A DNA stretch of 64,000 nt from Musa acuminata AAA Group (taxonomy: Eukaryota; Streptophyta; Magnoliopsida; Zingiberales; Musaceae). The stretch spans positions 18,221,001 to 18,285,000 of the forward strand of contig NC_088356.1 of the NCBI RefSeq assembly GCF_036884655.1, written 5' to 3'. A program made the translations under genes and the position numbers. Shown here one piece after another: positions 22,553 to 34,469 of the stretch (its first letter is position 1; the number at the start of each line of letters is the position of its first letter). The notes under the pieces were generated by a model that saw nothing but the letters and a program-made list of their open reading frames with translations, searched no databases and had not been told where the DNA came from.

Positions 22553-23893
22553 TCAAACATAGGAGACCAGCTTGAAGTAAATAACAATATAAACTGAGAG
22601 AGACACCACAGCACATATATGCTGCCAGAACAAGAGTGCCGAAGCTTCCTTCACGGCATAATTCCTCAAGCTAGCAATGGCTCCCAACAAAATAGCACTT
22701 GGTGTGGTGTACTGCAACAAAAGAACGAATCGGTACATCTGGTCTCCTTCAATCAAAAGATGCAACTTATTAGCCAAAGCGACCACTCCAATCCCAATCA
22801 ATGGAAGCACCAAAAGCCTTGCAACAATGATTCCGATTGTAGTTCTAGTGCCAAGAGCTGAATCATTAGGACCTTCTGCCAACATTCCTCCAAGAATTAA
22901 CATTACTGAAGGAACCACTGCTCCTGCTAGGATGTCCAAACTATCAGTGATGAAAGAAAGTGGCGCATCATACCCAAATACAAAATCTTTAAACACTGGA
23001 ACCATTCCCACTATAAGTGCCAATAAAGAAGCAATCGTTGGGGGCTGAAGGATGTGCTGAATTGGAGTTTGCTCAGCCACAACTCTAATCCTTCGGACAA
23101 CCTTTGGTTCTGCCAAGCACCTAAGGGACTTTGGACTACTAGGCCCAGCAGCAACACCTCCCTCCTCAGAGAAATCAATGTCTGGGAAAGTATTTTGAGA
23201 TGACCCAGAAATGCTCGTGAACACTCTGGCTATAAATGGTGTCTTGGAATGTGCTGTTTCTTTATCTACCATTCCTGGCCATTCAGCTTCATGAAGCAAT
23301 GGCCTACTGATATTACTAATCAGTTCTTCCTCAATCTCATTCTCTTCAGAGACAATCTCATAGTACTCCATTGGCGGCTCCATCATGTGATAAACGAATG
23401 TGTAAACTAGGATGACTGCAACCCACTGGGCAAATGACACATATGCAATGCCAGTCCGATGGCAATCAGGTCCGAACGGATTATCCGAGCCATGGCACAC
23501 TGATCCAACTATGGCAATTGGGAGGTTACCCGTGTTGCCAAAACCGGACATGATGATGGTGAACCGGAAGAATTGGGGCGGTGGACGGCAAATGAGAGCG
23601 ACTATGTATCCAAGAAAACAGCCTGTCGCTGTGGTAATGAGCACATTGACCGGCACGAACCACCAAAGCAAGACGTCATTAAGGGTGACCGACTGGCCGA
23701 GGTGGACAAAGATGAGGCAGGGGAGGAAGAGGGCGAAGACCAGCTTGCTAAGGAGTTTGAAGGTGGCCCGAGGAACGATTTGGATTCGAGGGTGTGCGAG
23801 GATGAGACCTATGACAGTGAGGCACAACAGTTTCAACAAGGGCAGCACTGCTGACAGCAAATTATCGCTTCCATTGGCCATTCCTCGAGCCAT
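22553..23893 (-). CDS. PILS2: PIN-LIKES auxin transport facilitator, PILS2 type
   Basis: Membrane protein of 446 aa in a single uninterrupted reading frame. PILS proteins sit in the ER membrane and are proposed to move auxin into the ER lumen, lowering nuclear auxin signalling. The Mem_trans architecture is complete: five hydrophobic segments at about residues 12-33, 47-67, 73-103, 110-131 and 149-171, a hydrophilic loop at about 172-285, and five more from about 286 to 443. Typical motifs are GFGNTGN (117-123), NPFGPDC (138-144), CLAEP (259-263), RVVAEQTP (270-277), GYDAPLSFITDSL (307-319) and TPSAILLG (397-404). Length and motifs match Arabidopsis PILS2 as recalled. The ATG at 23893 is chosen because no ATG occurs upstream before an in-frame TAG at 23939-23941; a second ATG lies four codons in. 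It is the only intact host gene in the window. Confidence 0.95.
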   Translation of the reverse strand: MARGMANGSDNLLSAVLPLLKLLCLTVIGLILAHPRIQIVPRATFKLLSKLVFALFLPCLIFVHLGQSVTLNDVLLWWFVPVNVLITTATGCFLGYIVALICRPPPQFFRFTIIMSGFGNTGNLPIAIVGSVCHGSDNPFGPDCHRTGIAYVSFAQWVAVILVYTFVYHMMEPPMEYYEIVSEENEIEEELISNISRPLLHEAEWPGMVDKETAHSKTPFIARVFTSISGSSQNTFPDIDFSEEGGVAAGPSSPKSLRCLAEPKVVRRIRVVAEQTPIQHILQPPTIASLLALIVGMVPVFKDFVFGYDAPLSFITDSLDILAGAVVPSVMLILGGMLAEGPNDSALGTRTTIGIIVARLLVLPLIGIGVVALANKLHLLIEGDQMYRFVLLLQYTTPSAILLGAIASLRNYAVKEASALLFWQHICAVVSLSVYIVIYFKLVSYV

Positions 23894-24700
23894 TCTAACA
23901 AAAATCACCAAGAATCCTCCTCTCTTGCTTGAGTATATCTAATACTCTGCAAGAATCACCAAAAATTTTTCTTTCCTCCTATAATATATCCAATACTTTG
24001 CACAAATACCAGGCATTACAGAACGCGATGCTCAAGCTACAATTGGCGCGCAGCTGCATAAGGATTTTTCTTCACAGATTCTGTAAAAGGATTTTTGAAT
24101 AGCATGTAAACAATTTCTGATCCAAGTTCCACGAAATATATCTAGAAAACAAAGCATTGATTCTTATACGCAGATATAAGATATGGCACAGAATATTCAG
24201 TTAAATATTTGCACATAACATGAGAAGCAAAGATCCATAAAAAATAAAATAAAATCAGATCTTTCGTATAAAAACAAGCTATTCTATTCTACATCATGAA
24301 TCTTCAATATCTCGGATCAGCATCAGAACTTTGTTGAGAATCAAAGCAGAAGGAAGGATACAACAAATCTACCAGGAAAAGCCCATAAGATAGCATCGGA
24401 AAGCTAACACCACCTTCAAATAGATGAACGAAGGTCGAGGCTTTTCATGGAATCTGGACTGGTTTCGCAGTTGCAGACTAAAGATCTTTAATCGGTTTCT
24501 AGATTCATCAACGCAACTGGATGGTTGGAGAGATCGAAAAGCATCCAAGAATCAGTGGCCTGAGAGGTGTAGGTGCCCTTACTTCCCCTACCTGCGGTTA
24601 CTACGCAATGAGGAAAGGGGGCCGATGGTTGGCATTACTTTATGTTTTCGTCTTGACAAAATTAAGAAGATGAATAATTAGCGAACATTGTTTTGATTGC
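23894..24700 (-). promoter_or_regulatory. PILS2 5' UTR with probable intron
   Basis: On the minus strand a good acceptor (TTTTTGGTGATTCTTGCAG, ending at 23947) lies 53 bp before the ATG, and a good donor (CCGCAG/GTAGGGG) lies at 24591. Together they would give a 5' UTR intron of about 645 bp. The segment also has an imperfect tandem duplication of about 50 bp (23911-23950 and 23951-24000, both starting AGAATCACC and ending AATACTYTGC). The intron is inferred from splice consensus only. Confidence 0.35.
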
Positions 24701-25828
24701 GAAAGCTGCTCTTAATCTGTTTCCAAAAGTATTTATTAAAGAGGAACACTCAAAAAAGTTTCAGAAGAGGAGCGTTGTTGTGCTCAAATTGTACCTGAAA
24801 CACAAAATTGGAAACCAGGAAGGATAACATAATCTTCAGCCACGGCCGTTCGTACAAAATCAGACGGCTGTCGTAGTCACAAGGAAACAAGAATTTGTGG
24901 TTTTCCTTGTATTATGTTGTCGGAGAGGGGAGACATGGTTGATGGCATTGATTGGAGTCTTTGACCAAGGAAGAAGCACATGATTTAGTACTGCCTGTCG
25001 TGTTTCACAGACGCTTGTTCTTATCCGCAAAGCATGATGCGATTTCGTGTAGGCGACAGCTCAATGTTATTTGACATAATTTTATTTCTCATTTGACAAG
25101 GCAACAGATTTGATGGACGAAGCACGCGCCGGGACGTACCTGAATGCTATGTGGACGGAGCTCATTGGGTCACTTCCTGCTGACCCATAGTCCATGGGTT
25201 GGGCCGGTGCTTTTGTAAGACCGGCATTTGTAAGGCGGTCTACCACCGGTTCAAGCTCACGACAATATGATTGAACCACTATATTTATTGTCTGATTTTG
25301 TCAACAAAATCCATCATCGATAATTAAAAGAGATAATTTTTCAGGAAACTTTTCTTTTTGAGTTTTTTTTCCGAATAGCGCTCCTACACTCACACAGCTG
25401 TTTCTTTAGAAGTCCTTCAAACAATTGTTTTCTTATCTAAGCTCACGTGGCCAAATCGATTGAATCGGATCAGTTAACCGATTCAATGTTTCTTAACGGA
25501 GTTATGGTGTTTCAATTCAATAGTCGAAAACACTTTCGCTCACTATTTTATTATTATTATTTTTCTTCTTCTACGATTAATGAATATAAATATTATGATT
25601 TTTAAAATATATAAACATAAACTTAAGATAAAATGTGAAAATTTTAAAATTTTTCATTTTAAAAAAATATGTGAGAACATTCTTAATTTCCATAAAGATC
25701 ACATAAACTCTCAAAGAAATTATCTTATAGAATCTTAAAACTTATAATAAAATTAATAATTATAATTAATGGGGACTTAAATTAATTAAAACTTAGTTAA
25801 AGTATTTGTAAATATTATAGGTAGGTAA
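24701..25828. other. Upstream region of PILS2, no gene
   Basis: Probable promoter and intergenic DNA. A G-box CACGTG lies at 25444-25449, about 1.5 kb upstream of the ATG. From 25550 the sequence is very AT-rich without recognisable coding or repeat structure. Confidence 0.4.
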
Positions 25829-26512
25829 CGTTAGAATCATGATGACATTAAGAGGAGAGGTAAATGAGTAGTTCTATAGTGAATTTTAATCGATTTTAAA
25901 GTTTAATAAAAAATATAAATAAAAAATATAATTAACAAAATATTAAGTGTGTGTGAGGGTTACAAGTAAAGTGGATAATAATAAGTAAGCAATCACAAAT
26001 AAAAGTTACAAGCAAAAGAAACTATGCAAATTGATTTATATTTATTTGATCTTTTCGACCTACGTCCACTCTTAGATTCATTTTCTTTTGAGGTTATTGG
26101 CTTTTATTGTTGATTTTCTTTCCAATAAAGGAAAATCAACTATCTTTGTTATAATTTTTTCTATTTTAAAGGCTTAGCGAAAAACCTTGATACATTTTCT
26201 ATAAGATATCTCTTACCTCCTATAACATAGTATCACAACTAAACTCAAAAGAGATTTAAAAAAAACTAAAAAAGAGAGCTATAATACTTTATAAACTTAG
26301 GAACGAATGCTCCATCAACTTAAGCCTAAGTAGGGTATTTATAGGCCCCAAAAGACTTCAAAAATGAAGCCCAAAAATCTAAAGTCCCTAAAATTTTGAG
26401 GTATGAGCGGAACTACTACTAGCATTGGACGGTATCACCGTAGTAACTTTTGACATTACAATTCTAGACTTTGATAGAACTACCATTATAAAGTTTGAAT
26501 TCTAAGCGATAA
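25829..26512 (-). repeat. Decayed copia LTR, minus strand
   Basis: Begins near GTTAGAATCATG and follows the order of a minus-strand copia LTR: GACATTAAGAGGAGAGGT (decayed terminus), CGACCTACGTCCACTC, the decayed GAAAATCAACTA word, and GTATTTATAGGCCCC (TATA region near 26335). It is cut on the right by U copy A. Confidence 0.65.
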
Positions 26513-28192
26513 TGCTAGTCATAGGTGCCCTACAAGCCGATCACGTGAGTGATAACACATGTGACACGATACATACTTTTTTTGCTTATTATTATTTATT
26601 GATATTTTCTCACTTTATGTTGCATATTGCATATATGGTGATGTCTATGGATCTGTGCAATGAGAATCAGATCGTAATGAGATCACAATAATGAGACAAT
26701 TCGTCTTTAAATACAGACCCTAAATAATCTCGGTCATAGGTTACTTGAGAGGGACATCGAGATAACCAAAAAGACTAATATACTATATACCCATCCATAT
26801 GATGGATGTAGTTAGTCTTATAGCTGCTCATATGGAGACACTAGGAATACAGTGCAGATACTCATTGGAGAATGAGTTCATTGATCGATCAAGAAATATT
26901 GGATGATTGATGACACTTCATTGTCAGACAACATTTCCATCATTCCAATAGTATATTTGGTCCTTAGACTTGAGACACCAAGGATATCTTGTATAAGTAC
27001 TCCTATTTTTGATACTAGACTTATAGGTCAAGAAGTTTCAAATCTAGCATAACCAATCATCGGGAGTGACAACTAATTTTACGAGGACAATTAAGTGTTG
27101 ATAGAGGACCATCCACTCTCAATTTCATGAGAGGAATATCCTATATATTCTTACTCAAGCAAATCTTTAGCTAGGGTCCTTCGGATTGAGAGAGAAAGAT
27201 TTCTCTAAGAGAATATGACTAGAGCGAGACTCGAGTAGAAACATTATGGGTCTGATAGTACCAAGCCCGATATACAGTATCTAGAATATTAGATAGATGA
27301 GGGACTATAGATATATGGTAATTGAGAATAGACATGTCAAATGGATTGAATTCTCATATATAATTTGAGGATTACGACATAGTAACCTAGTACATCTATA
27401 GTCGATGAGTCGAGTGAATAATTAAAAGAGATAATAATTCATTAAATTAGAAGGAGTTTTGATAGGTATGACTCATGGCCAACTCAATATTGGGCCTAGA
27501 GGGTTACACATATATGGTTGGTGTTGTGAGGAATAGGGGTTTGGATCTGAGATATCCGTTGGAGCCCCTATCTTATTGTATATCCAGTAAGCCCCTGAAT
27601 TATTGGATCTTGTGGAAAAGATCCAATAAGAGCCAATGAGAGATTATTGGGTAGAGATATACTAATCCAAGAGGCTTGGATAGTTAGATGGAGATCTAGC
27701 ACCTAATAGGGAAAGATCTATTAGGGTTAAGTTGATAGGGGGCCTCTATAAATAGGAGGGAATCAAAGGGTCATAGGTTAGACACTTTTAGTTGCCACCT
27801 CCTATACTTCTCTCTCCCTCTTCACCTCAGCCAACATCCATTGTTTAGGGCATGTGGACAGCAAGAAGGGTCGACCCCTTATTGATCGCGTGGTGTATGT
27901 GAAAAGGAGGATTATGTAGTGATTTAAGGAGCATCCTCGTAGCCCCTACCATGTGGATCACTGCGAGAGAGGAGGACAATTGACCTCCTTTATCCTTTCC
28001 CATAGATCTATAAGATTTTAAGAATATACAATCTCCCTAGGTAACACATCTTTCATATACGTGTAGTTTTTCGGTTTTATAGTTTTTGCGCACTAATCTT
28101 CGCACGATGATGAAACATTTTCTAAGAAAAATCTGAGATTTTATTTTTTGTTCTTCCATTGTGCATATGATGTTATCCCAAATTTTCTAATA
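26513..28192 (+). repeat. LTR of family U, copy A
   Basis: About 1680 bp from TGCTAGTCATAGGTG to AATTTTCTAATA, followed by a degenerate PBS (GTAGTTTTAGAGC, compare TGGTATCAGAGC). A TATA box CTATAAATAGGAGG lies near 27744. It is the inverted homologue of copies B and C, which define the ends. Superfamily cannot be told because no coding part is present. Confidence 0.7.
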
Positions 28193-28662
28193 GTAGTTTT
28201 AGAGCTAAGTTGTTCATGCGAAAGATTGACTTTTAAACTACATGTGTTGTATTAAATCATATAGAATTGCTTTTGCACGATTGTTGTGATTTTTGCCATA
28301 GTTTTGAAATCTAGACAGCACACTTTTTCTTGCTATTAAGAGGTGTTTAAGGGAGGTCTTTTGATGTTAAAATAGTTAACGCAAAAGGGCAGAAAACGAT
28401 AGTAATTGTTGCTACCCTATAAGTTGGCCAAAGGCTACTTGCAGCCTTGGCCGAGAGCTCTCAAGGGAGCTCTCAGCTTGGCCACCTATAGCAAAACGAG
28501 AGCAGCATGGTTGCTCTTGGCCTGAGTAGGTAGAGTTCCTGCAACCAGGGATTCCTAACTATAAGGGGCACCCCTAGCAGCTAGGGTTTCCTAGCCACAT
28601 AAGGCAAGTAGTCAGCCAGGTTTCCTAACTACAAAGGACTCTTTAGCCATACAAGGCTGCCC
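28193..28662 (+). mobile_element. Family U internal leader fragment
   Basis: Sequence directly after the LTR and PBS of copy A, with no gene visible. It contains short direct repeats such as AGGTTTCCTAACTA / GGATTCCTAACTATA and an inverted pair GAGAGCTCTCAAGGGAGCTCTC near 28450. It ends where copy C begins. Confidence 0.5.
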
Positions 28663-29232
28663 TGTTGTAGGGAAATCTAAGGGTGAAATCACTTGCATAG
28701 TAGAAGAACAAAAAATAAAAAACCCTAGATTTCCCATAAATTGTGTTCATCATTAGTGCGCAAAGTCTGTAAAACTGTAAAACTACATATATAAAAGATT
28801 ATGTTTTACCTAGGGAGATTGTATATCCCTGAATTCCTGCAAATCTATAGGAGAGGATGAAGGAAGTCAAGCATCCTCCTCTCTAGTGGTGATCCACACA
28901 AAAGGGCCGCGACAATACTCCTCAAATCTCCAGGCCTACTATCTGAGGAGGAGAAAGGGAGAGGAGAATAAGAGATGACAACCAAGAGAAGCTCTAGCCT
29001 ATAAACCTTTGGATCCCTCCTATTTATAGAGGCTCTCTATCAACTTAACCCTAATAGATCATGTCCTATTGGGTATTGGATCTTCGTCCAACTACCTAAG
29101 CCTCTTAGATTAGTGGATCTCTTTCCAATAATCTCTCGTTGACTCTTATTTGATTTCATTCATATGATCCAATAATTCAGGGGCTTATTGGATATCTAAT
29201 AAGATAGGGGCTCCGGTAGATATCTCATATCC
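28663..29232 (-). repeat. Family U LTR copy C, piece 1
   Basis: Minus-strand U LTR from its 3' end (plus-strand start TGTTGTAGGGAAATC) to the point where copy B inserted. It carries the reverse of the TATA region (TCCTATTTATAGAGG near 29017). It continues at 30843. Confidence 0.72.
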
Positions 29233-30842
29233 AAGCTATTGGAAATTTTAGGGGCGACATCATATACACAGTGGAAGAATAAAAAATAAAATCCTCAAAT
29301 TTTCCAAAGATGTGTTTGTCATCGTACGAAGATTGGTGCATAAAATCTACAAAACTGAAAATCACGCATGAGATAGTTGTGTTACATAGGGTGATCGTAT
29401 ATCCTAGAATCCCTACAAATCTGTATAAGAGGATGAAGGAGGTCAAGTGTCCTCCTCTCTAACGGTGATCCACACAATAGGGCTACGATGACGCTCCTTA
29501 AATCTCTAGGCCTACTATTTGAGGAGGAGAAGGGGAGAGAAGAATAGGAGGTAACAACCAAGAGAAGCTATAACCTATGAATTTTTGGTTCCCTCCTATT
29601 TATAGAGGCCCCCTATCAACTTAACCCTAATGAATCCTACCATATTGGGTATTAGATCTCCATCCAATTACCCAAGTTCTTAGATTAGTGGATCTCTATC
29701 CAATAATCTCTCATTGACTCTTATTATATCTCATCCATAGGATCCAATAATTCAGGGGCTTATTGGATATCCAATAAGATAGGGGCTCCGACGGATATCT
29801 CATATCCAAACCTCTACTTGTCATAACACCTACCATATGTGTGTGACCCTCTAGGCCCAATATCGAGCTGGGCATGAGTTATATCTGTCAGAATTCCTTA
29901 TGGCTTAGTGAATTATTATCTCTATAATAATTCACTCGACTCATCGACTATAGATATATAAGGCTACTACGTGCAATCCCTAGATGATACAAGGGAATCA
30001 AATCCTTTGGATCTATCTGTCCTCAATTATCGTGTATCTATAGTCCCTCATCCATCTAATACCCTAGAGACCGTGTACTGGGCATGGTACTGTCTAGCTC
30101 ATACAGTTTCTACTCGAGTCTCTCTCTAATCGGATTCTCCCGGAGAACTCTTTCTCTCTCAATTTAAATGACCATGGCTAGGGATTTGTCTGAGCAAGAA
30201 CACATGGGATATTCCTCTAATGACACCGAGAGTGGAGGATCCTCTATCGACACTCAATAGCCCTTGTAAGGTCAGCTACCACTCTCGATGACCAATTGTG
30301 CTAGATATAAAACTTCTAAACCTATAATTCTGGTATCAAAGAGTGGAGTACTCATATAGAACATCCTTGGTGTCTCAAAGTCTAAGGACTAAGTACACCA
30401 TTGGGACAGCAAAATTGCTATCTGATAATGAGGCATCATCAACCATCCAGCATTCCGTGAGCGGATCAATTAGTGAACTTATTCTCCAATAAGCACCTGC
30501 ACCATATCTTTAGTGTCTCCACGGAGCAGTTATGAGACTAGACACCTCCATCATATGTATGGATATACAGTACACTAGTCTATTCAGTTATCTCAATGTC
30601 CCTCTTGAGCAACCTATGACCGGGATTATTTATGATCTATGTTTAAAAGCAAGTCGATCTCATTATCGTGATCTCATCATGATCTGATTCCTATTGCATA
30701 GATCCATAGATATCACAATATATTCATACAACAAGCAATATAAAGTGATAAAATGTCAATATATAATAAGCAAAAAGAGTGCGTGTCATGTCATACATGC
30801 CATCACTCACGTGATTGGTTTGTAGGACACCTATGACTAACA
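29233..30842 (-). repeat. Family U LTR copy B, inserted in copy C
   Basis: About 1610 bp on the minus strand, plus-strand start TATTGGAAATTTTAGGGG and end CCTATGACTAACA. It aligns inverted to copy A over its whole length. Copy C sequence resumes right after it, which shows the nesting. No internal region is attached, so it is probably a solo LTR. A target duplication is not clear. Confidence 0.7.
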
Positions 30843-31097
30843 TGAACCTCTACTTATCGTAATGCCTATCATATGTGTGTGACCCTCTAGGCCCAATATC
30901 GAGTTGGCCATGAGTCATACCTGTCAAAACTTCTTCTAGCTCAGTGAATTATTATCTCTATAATAATTCACTTGACTCATCGATTGTGGACGTACTATGT
31001 CACTATGCCATAGTCCCTAGAAGATAAAAGGGAATCTAATCCATTTGGACTTGTTTGTCCTCAGTTACTATATACCTATAGTCCCTCATCCATCTAA
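30843..31097 (-). repeat. Family U LTR copy C, piece 2
   Basis: Continues copy C (CCTCTACTTATCG, GTGTGTGACCCTCTAGG) up to CATCTAA, where N2 inserted. The last five bases TCTAA are the target duplication of N2. Confidence 0.75.
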
Positions 31098-32885
31098 TGT
31101 TGAATCTCATATTTTGATGATGAAACCAATTGATAATTACGTTTATGTTTTAATCTGCATTTTGAGTGACATAGGATGCTTCGATCAGGATGAGACAATT
31201 AAAGCAGGAAAAATCATGTTGTGCCGGAGGAACATGTCAGAAGATTGGACGTCGGGCCGATGGATTGGTCGACGTATCGACAGAAGGCTTCGGGTCATGG
31301 ACTCGGGCATCGGGCCAAGAAGAGTGGGTATTGTGCCAAGGATATCAGAGTTGTGGAGTCAACTAGCCGATTGGGCAATAGGCCGCAGGAGAGGACGATG
31401 CGCCGAATAATCGGACGAAGCGTCAAGGGACCAATGACACGCCGGACAACTTGGTTAATTGCTTAGGATTAATTATCTCGATCGAAGTTTTATTTTACAT
31501 GTGCAAGATTAACTACGATGGAAGTAAGACATACAACAGGAGTTGCACCGGAGTCAAGACTATGATCACGTTGGGAGTTCGAGAGTTCGACAGAAGTCCG
31601 GACGATCGTCGGAGGTTCTACAGGAACAAATCCGAGAAGTCCAGGAGCTTGCCAAAGAAGCTCATCGGAACTCGCTAAGTGGATCGTCGCAAGTCCAAGA
31701 GTTTGCCGGAAGTCCGCCGGAGCATCGCCGAAGGTTCGTCGGATGTTCATCGAAAGTTCACCGAAAGCTTGCCGGAAGAAGTGATTGACGCACCGGAGAA
31801 AGTTGCCGTAAATGTCTTAAGAAATATCGTAGTTAGCATGTAGATTAAGTTAGGAATGGAAGGTGATCCTATTAACTTAACCTGGGGGCAATTATGCTCT
31901 TGATAGACCTAAATTGGGCCGAATGGATCAACCCATTCGGACCAGAATTCCTGTCAGGCGGTGGCACCGCCAGGGTCAGCGGTGGCACCGCCCAAGAGAT
32001 AGTCTCCTAGGAAAGCTGGGCGATGCAACCGCCCAGGTTAGGCGGTGGCGCCGCTTGGGCTCAGTCTCCGAGCGAGATTGGGCGGTGCAACCACCCTAGT
32101 TAGGTGGTGGCATTGCCTAGGCTCAGTCTCCGAGCGAGACTGGGTGATGCAACCGCCCCTGTTAGGTGGTGGCACCGCCCAAAGGCTTAGTCTCTGAGTT
32201 TCCAAGCGGTTGTTGTCACGCCCCTCAAAAAATATCGATAATATTAAAATTTTCATCACAAACCAATCCAGGATCCAAACTAACATTTGAGGACACTGAA
32301 AAACATTCTATCAAATTCACATCTATAAAACTTATGCAGTTTATAATCATATATCACATCACTCGATAATTCACATTTATGGCAACCCAAGCCAACTTGA
32401 CAAACATGAACAACATTTATAAATCCACAAGCTAAGTAATTTATACAATTATAACTCCAACCATTTACCACAAGTTCATATCATTGTAAACTAGACTTAA
32501 CATTCCGAAATTCCAAATAAGAGAGATCTTCTAACACTTTTACAAGGTATATCCATTTCGATTCATCGACAACATTTCATTACATATAAAATATGCTTAT
32601 ACAACAATAACATAATAACCAACAAGACCTGCCCATAATTCTGAATAGCTCTCCACTGCCTCAGCTCAATTCAAACATATCAAAGAATGACAAGCTGACC
32701 TAAAAGATTTATATAATAACGGAGTGAGCTAAAAACAGCTTAGCAAGTGACAAAGCATATCTAACACAAGAAGGGACAGTTTCAAACAAACAAGATATCA
32801 CAATGCAAGACATAATTCAAGAGATTCAAGGATATCATCTCATTAGATACAAAATCACAAATGTCATTTTATTCATAACATATTT

Positions 32886-33190
32886 AGTTCATAACAAATG
32901 AAGCATAGAGTAATTAGAGCATATCAATAGCGTATGAGATGTTCCGGAGCATATCAATGGCAAATAGGATATTTCATAACATATCAGTTTATAGCAAATG
33001 AATCACAGAGTAATTGGAGCATATCAATAGCGTACGAGATGATCCGGAGCATATCAATGGCAAATAGGACATTTCAGAATATATTAGTTCATAGCAAATG
33101 GAGCACAGAGTAATTGGAGCATATCAATAGCATACGAGATGTTCCGGAGCATATCAATGACAAATGGAACATTTCGGAACATATCAATGG
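32886..33190. repeat. 100-bp tandem repeat in the solo LTR
   Basis: Three units with a period of 100 bp, starting at 32886, 32986 and 33086. Each contains AGTTYATARCAAATG, GTAATTGGAGCATATCAATA and CCGGAGCATATCAATG words. A shorter, more diverged continuation runs to about 33250. Confidence 0.85.
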
Positions 33191-34469
33191 TATGTGAAGC
33201 ATTTGAAGTATATCAATGGCATAGGAAACATTTTGGAGCATATAAATATAAAATACGAAACAGAAGCTCAGACGTCGTACCCTAGCATAGTGCATGTGAG
33301 GTTTAACTCAGTGGTGGCTCCACGCCGTGATGAGTTCTCGACTCCATCCATGGGTAGCCCTTTCCTACTCTAGCCCTCTCACCTTGCCCAAGTGCTAGGT
33401 CGGCTCTGAATTTAATTTCAAATAAATAGATGGTGAAGTGGGATTCCAAACATAATATGGACCATCCATTTCTGAATGACCACCAAACATAATCTAGAGC
33501 ATCGCGGGCTCTAAGCACATACCCTTTACCATTTCTGGCAAAGGTCCAAATAATCCCACAAACACCAGAGTACAAAAGGTATTGTGAACAATAAATTGGG
33601 ACATATCGGAAGCACATGCGGAACAACGAAATGTACAGGTGCCTTTATGAGTCAATATGATGCAAACATAATCCTTCACAAATGTATTCAGATTTGAAAG
33701 GAAATGAAAGCAAGAGCGTATAAGGATTCCAAGCAATCACATATAGCTAAATTCAAATAAGAAGGTTAGATAAAATCAATTTTTAAAGGAATGAAACCAG
33801 AATATGCGAAATCGACCAAAGCTCTATTTCTAGCAGAATTCAAGAGGCACATTGAATAAATAATTCAAACTATCAATCGTGCTCCAATTTTACTCAGAAA
33901 ATATATCATTGAAAAGATATTTAAATCTAGTTTCTGATGAAATAAGTTTCGTATGAATCAAGGTTTCCAACAAGGAGTTACCATTGATTTAGTAACCAAA
34001 AGTCAAAAACAAAATTACTGTTTTACAGAATCTATAGGCTCATTTGAAATAGAAGTTTTGGGCAGGCAAACTTACTCCAAATTCTTAAAATAAGCTATCA
34101 AAAGAAAGGTTTATGAGTCTACATTCTGATCAAATAAGTTTTGTCCAAATCAGAGGTCAATACATGAAGTTATAATCATAACAAGGTAGAAAGGTCAGAA
34201 TCTCGAAAGTTTCACATATTCAAATCATTACATCTAAATAGGAGATATATCAAATGCAAGGCTAGAACAATTCAAAGTTCCTCGTATTCAAAGCAAATGT
34301 AGAGATAAAATTACAATAAGGAAAGATCAGGACACTTGCAATAGGAAAGATTAGAAAGCTTTCAATAGGAAGGATCGGAACACTTGCAAGAGAAAAGATT
34401 AGAAAGCTTGCAATAAGAAGAATCAGAACACTTGCCTTTCAAAGATTTTGATCCGAAGATCCAAAGAAG

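Noticed and set aside
23412..23942. 176-codon plus-strand frame opposite PILS2
   Set aside because: Shadow of the PILS2 coding strand; the minus-strand product is a clear full-length family member.
24424..24681. 85-codon plus-strand frame upstream of PILS2
   Set aside because: No similarity recognised and it overlaps the probable 5' UTR on the other strand.
25240..25262. GGTTCAAGCTC resembling a tRNA B box
   Set aside because: No matching A box, acceptor stem or cloverleaf could be built around it.
29233..30842. U copies A and B as the two arms of an inverted-repeat DNA transposon
   Set aside because: Each copy alone has LTR-like ends and a TATA box, copy A is followed by a PBS-like motif, and copy C shows the same unit separately; chance inverted insertion is simpler.
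33303..33626. 107-codon minus-strand frame in the solo LTR
   Set aside because: Lies inside the conserved block of the gypsy LTR; no known domain and no gene structure. Treated as LTR sequence.
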